64,000 nt of DNA from Paenibacillus sp. FSL H8-0048. GTDB taxonomy: Bacteria; Bacillota; Bacilli; Paenibacillales; Paenibacillaceae. The position numbers were made by a program, and so were the translations under genes. The notes beneath the pieces are model-generated. The model was not told the DNA's origin and did not search any database. It was given only the letters and a program-made list of their open reading frames with translations. This document shows positions 60,987 through 64,000 of the stretch, in pieces. The DNA is taken from positions 2,666,001 through 2,730,000 of the forward strand of contig NZ_JBBODF010000001.1 of assembly GCF_038002825.1 (NCBI RefSeq), given 5' to 3'. Each line of letters opens with the position of its first letter. Within the stretch, counting starts at the first letter, position 1.

Positions 60987-61889
60987 CTACAAACCGCTAT
61001 GTTCCCGGATATACCGCCGCGCCTTGATCGCATATTCCAGCGGATCGGCCAGCGCGGGGTCCTGCTCCGCTTCGACAACGAACCATCCCGTATAGGGCGA
61101 GGCAGCCAGTTCGGCAAAAATCTCTCCGAACGCGATACAGCCATCACCCGGTACGGTGAAGGCTCCCGCTTTTACCGCCTGCAGGAAGCTAAGGTTCTCC
61201 GCCTTCACCCGCTGGACCATCTCCGGCCGGATGTCCTTCAGATGCACATGCTTAATCCGCGGCAGATGCTCACGCAGCACCTCCAGCGGATTCTCGCCGG
61301 AGAAGGCCAGATGCCCCGTATCGTATAGCAGCGACACTTCATTAGGATCTGTAAGCTCCATCAGCCGGGCAATCTCTGCTGCGGTCTGCACCCCGGTGCC
61401 CATGTGATGGTGATAGACCAGCGACATATCTTTCTCCGCCGCCAGCCGCCCAAGTCCGCCCAGCCCCTCTGCGAGCGTAGTCCATTCGCTATCGGTAAAT
61501 ACCGGCTTATCAGCGAACAGCGGCGTATCCATCTGCCCCTGAATGCTCCGGCCCTGCTCGGATACGACTATGACCTTGGCGCCCATCTCATGCAGGAAAT
61601 CCCGGTGCGCTCTGAACGCTTCAGCCGTCTCTTCATACGGCCGCACCGTCAGAAAGGCGCTGAACCAGGCACTGGCGATACTCAGGCTGCGCAACGCAAG
61701 CGCCCGGTGCAGCACCTCCGGGGAGCGCGGATACTTATTGCCCACCTCGCTGCCCTCATATCCGGCAAGCGCCATCTCGCTGATGCATTGCTCGAACGTA
61801 TTGCCGCCTCCCAGCTCAGGCATATCATCATTCGTCCAGGCAATCGGAGCGATCGCCAGCCGGACGGCATTGTCTCTGAACATGCTCAT
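60987..61889 (-). CDS. iolE: Myo-inosose-2 dehydratase
   Basis: The 300-residue TIM-barrel protein starts with the typical IolE segment [16 protein letters not shown] and carries metal ligands in [31 protein letters not shown] and FVVEAEQDP. It dehydrates 2-keto-myo-inositol to the trihydroxycyclohexanedione that IolD hydrolyses. It lies 87 bp after iolD on the same strand and ends at a strong terminator, so it is the last gene of this transcript. The ATG follows AAGGGGTAGAAC. Confidence 0.92.
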   Translation of the reverse strand: MSMFRDNAVRLAIAPIAWTNDDMPELGGGNTFEQCISEMALAGYEGSEVGNKYPRSPEVLHRALALRSLSIASAWFSAFLTVRPYEETAEAFRAHRDFLHEMGAKVIVVSEQGRSIQGQMDTPLFADKPVFTDSEWTTLAEGLGGLGRLAAEKDMSLVYHHHMGTGVQTAAEIARLMELTDPNEVSLLYDTGHLAFSGENPLEVLREHLPRIKHVHLKDIRPEMVQRVKAENLSFLQAVKAGAFTVPGDGCIAFGEIFAELAASPYTGWFVVEAEQDPALADPLEYAIKARRYIREHSGL

Positions 61890-61976
61890 GTTCTACCCCT
61901 TCCACACTCCCAAGTATGGCAGAATCCTTGATGCACTGTGCGCCGTCTGCCTGCTTCACGCACATGCAGCGCCCGC

Positions 61977-64000
61977 TTAGTAGCTCCGGGCTTTCTCAAG
62001 TCCGCTGCGTTTCCGGTCATAAGCCTCCTGTACGGCTTCCTTACCGGACACCTCCGCAACCCCGACATTCCACCAGGCGTCATACCCGTGGGTCATCGTC
62101 TTCGGCAGCACTTTGATATCGATCAGCGTGGAACGCTCCGACTGGCGGGCCGCAGCAAGGGCCGTGCGAAGCTCCCCAACTGTTGACGCGCGGAAGGTCT
62201 GCACTCCATAACCAGCCGCACTCGCCGCATAGTCAATTCGCATCAGGTCGCCGCTGAGCTGGCCGTCCGGTTCGCGGTAGCGGAATTCTGTAGCCATGCT
62301 CTCCATTCCCTGCTCCATCTGCAGGTTATTAATGCAGCCGAAGCCTGCATTATCCAGCAGAAGGACGTTAATCTTCCGGTTCTCCTGTAAGCTGGTTACC
62401 AGCTCGGAATGCAGCATCTGGTAGCTGCCGTCCCCGACCAGCGCATAGACCTCACGCCCCGGCTCAGCCAGCTTGATGCCCAGTGCCCCGGCAATCTCAT
62501 AGCCCATACATGAGAAGCCGTATTCCATATGATAGGTATCCGGCACCTCCGAGTTCCACATCCGCTGCATATCTCCCGGCAGACTGCCCGCCGCTCCAAT
62601 GACAATCGCATCCTGCGGAATAGCTTCATTAATGATCCCCAGCACCTGCGTCTGGGTCAGCGAAGTGTCCAGCACCTCTGCATATTCCGGGAGCTTCTCA
62701 TCGAGATGTCCGGCTACTTCGGGGGTGAACGACGTTGTAGAGCGCTCCGCTCCCGGCACACCAGCAGCGGCGTTATCGTCAACAACACTCTCCACAGACG
62801 CGCTGCCCGCTGGCACGCTATTCCCGGCATTCCCCGGATACTCCACGCCAGCTAAACGTTCTCTCTCCGCAGCCCATGACTTCTTCGCCTGGGTGATCTC
62901 ATCCGTGTACGCAGAACGGTATCCCCGCTCCTCCAGCGCTGCGGCTAAGGCGTTCAAGCCTTCGGCAGCATCGCAGACCACCGCCAGCGCGTCCAGCTTG
63001 GCCGCATGATAGGGCGAAGCGTTCAGCGTCAGGAATTCCACCTCGGGATGACTGAACAGACTCTTCGAGGCGGTGGTGAAGTCCGTAAAACGGGTGCCGA
63101 CGCCGATCACCAGATCGGCCTCCGGGGCCAGCGCATTCGCGCAGCCGTTGCCGGTGACACCGATGCCGCCGAGGTTGTACTCGAAGCTGCTGGCTACGGC
63201 ACTTTTACCGGCCTGGGTCTCTCCGAACGGAATGGCGAATTTCCCGGCAAAAGCACGCAGCGCCGCTCCGGCATCCCCATACCGGACACCCCCGCCGCAG
63301 ACCAGCAGCGGCCGCTGTTTCCCGGCAATCAGCTCAGCCGCAGCCGCGATCTCCTGCGGGTGCGGCAGCCGGGCGATGACCCGGTGAATCCGCTTGCGGA
63401 AGAAATCCGCCGGATACTCCCAGGCTTCGCCTTGCACATCCTGCGGCAGCGCAATGGTAACCGCCCCGGTATCTCCCGGATCGGTCAGCACCCGCATCGC
63501 GCTGAGCATTGCCGACATCAGCTGCTCCGGCCGGGTCACCCGGTCCCAGTATTTGCTGACTGCCTTGAAGGCGTCATTAACCGTGATCGACAGATTATGC
63601 GTATGCTCCATCTGCTGGAGCACTGGGTCAGGCTGGCGGGTAGCGAAGGTATCTCCTGGCAGCAGCAGCACAGGAATCTGATTCGCCGTTGCTGTTGCAG
63701 CAGCCGTCAGCATATTAGCAGCTCCAGGACCTACTGAAGCGGTGCACGCCATAATCTTCCGTCTGCGGCTCTGCTTGGCGAATGCCGTTGCCGCGTGAAC
63801 CATCCCTTGCTCATTGCGTCCCTGATAGACGGTCAATTCACCCGGCGCTTCCTGCAGGGCCTGCCCCAATCCAAGTACATTGCCATGCCCGAACACGGTG
63901 AATACCCCGTGCACGAAGCGTTCCGGCCCGCCGCCGTAATCCACGTATTGCTGATTCAGAAATTTAACCAGCGCCTGCGCTGTCGTTAATCGGATACGTT
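61977..64000 (-). CDS. iolD: 3D-(3,5/4)-trihydroxycyclohexane-1,2-dione hydrolase, 5' end beyond the window
   Basis: The frame stays open to the last base of the window ([20 protein letters not shown] at its visible start), so only a few N-terminal residues are missing. It is a thiamine-diphosphate enzyme: catalytic Glu region [11 protein letters not shown], central domain, and the cofactor motif [13 protein letters not shown] ending in [13 protein letters not shown] low-complexity insert around [20 protein letters not shown] looks longer than usual. IolD opens the ring in the fourth step of myo-inositol breakdown. The iolE neighbour supports the assignment. Confidence 0.95.
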   Translation of the reverse strand, partial: RIRLTTAQALVKFLNQQYVDYGGGPERFVHGVFTVFGHGNVLGLGQALQEAPGELTVYQGRNEQGMVHAATAFAKQSRRRKIMACTASVGPGAANMLTAAATATANQIPVLLLPGDTFATRQPDPVLQQMEHTHNLSITVNDAFKAVSKYWDRVTRPEQLMSAMLSAMRVLTDPGDTGAVTIALPQDVQGEAWEYPADFFRKRIHRVIARLPHPQEIAAAAELIAGKQRPLLVCGGGVRYGDAGAALRAFAGKFAIPFGETQAGKSAVASSFEYNLGGIGVTGNGCANALAPEADLVIGVGTRFTDFTTASKSLFSHPEVEFLTLNASPYHAAKLDALAVVCDAAEGLNALAAALEERGYRSAYTDEITQAKKSWAAERERLAGVEYPGNAGNSVPAGSASVESVVDDNAAAGVPGAERSTTSFTPEVAGHLDEKLPEYAEVLDTSLTQTQVLGIINEAIPQDAIVIGAAGSLPGDMQRMWNSEVPDTYHMEYGFSCMGYEIAGALGIKLAEPGREVYALVGDGSYQMLHSELVTSLQENRKINVLLLDNAGFGCINNLQMEQGMESMATEFRYREPDGQLSGDLMRIDYAASAAGYGVQTFRASTVGELRTALAAARQSERSTLIDIKVLPKTMTHGYDAWWNVGVAEVSGKEAVQEAYDRKRSGLEKARSY

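Noticed and set aside
1-64000. Prophage, insertion sequence, tRNA or rRNA genes
   Set aside because: No transposase, integrase, phage structural gene or RNA gene was recognised by reading both strands; weak tRNA-like folds could be missed without a search tool.

Overview
The window looks like a chromosomal segment of a spore-forming, carbohydrate-degrading Firmicute, most likely Paenibacillus or a close relative. Supporting evidence: a spoVAC-spoVAD-spoVAE germination cluster, the Bacillales yqeG-yqeH-aroE-yhbY-nadD-yqeK-rsfS-(cvfB)-yqeM operon, two 'orphan' sugar ABC importers without their own ATPase (the second of LplB/LplC/LipO type), many glycoside hydrolases with AraC-type regulators, and strong AGGAGG-type ribosome binding sites with frequent GTG/TTG starts. 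No tRNA, rRNA, prophage, transposase or CRISPR-cas gene was recognised.

Layout. 1-5702: LOG-family protein (5' end outside the window), amidase, a MarR regulator divergent from a CBS-domain protein, a ROK-type regulator and an aldo/keto reductase. 5703-6822: two back-to-back tandem arrays without a convincing gene, 19 x 16 bp followed by 14 x 51 bp, each 51-bp unit carrying a perfect hairpin. 6823-11003: an XRE/TPR-like regulator and a large YhgE/Pip membrane protein. 11170-17554: a secreted protein, a GH127/GH146-type beta-L-arabinofuranosidase with an AraC regulator, and an ECF sigma factor with its DUF4179 membrane partner. 17555-23733: a degenerate 51-bp repeat tract, then an arabino-oligosaccharide-type locus (GH43, two permeases, binding protein) divergent from a winged-helix regulator. 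23851-24571: a short membrane protein and a repeat-rich gap. 24572-30699: the ribosome-assembly, NAD and shikimate operon. 30786-35234: a MoxR / DUF58 / transglutaminase trio. 35457-37710: spoVA genes. 37781-38974: a long inverted repeat and an M42 aminopeptidase. 39073-44275: mannitol operon mtlA-mtlR-mtlF-mtlD with a cre-like site in the promoter spacer. 44609-46418: an aldo/keto reductase, then a guanidine-I riboswitch controlling a paired SMR guanidinium exporter. 46446-50993: a decayed glycosidase C-terminus, a GH3 beta-glucosidase with a divergent AraC regulator, and a His-rich small protein. 51450-60388: a second glycan locus (unclassified alpha/alpha-barrel enzyme, TIM-barrel isomerase-like protein, Lpl-type importer, AraC sensor-regulator). 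60987-64000: iolE and iolD (5' end outside the window) of inositol catabolism.

How the genes work together. The two ABC loci and the mannitol PTS bring sugars in; GH43, GH127, GH3 and the unclassified barrel enzyme probably process plant cell-wall oligosaccharides in the cytoplasm, since none shows a signal peptide. The importer loci contain no ATPase gene, so a shared ATPase elsewhere (MsmX-like) is expected.

The least explained material is intergenic. Several gaps carry repeats spaced by about 51 bp although the unit sequences differ (6065-6785, 17589-17822, 24111-24295, part of 51244-51310). There is also an 85-bp nested inverted repeat at 37781-37865, a multi-arm structured element at 24407-24514, and a palindromic element present at both 51171-51256 and 60731-60812. 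These are the best candidates for undescribed elements. No new multi-gene defence or conflict system was identified.
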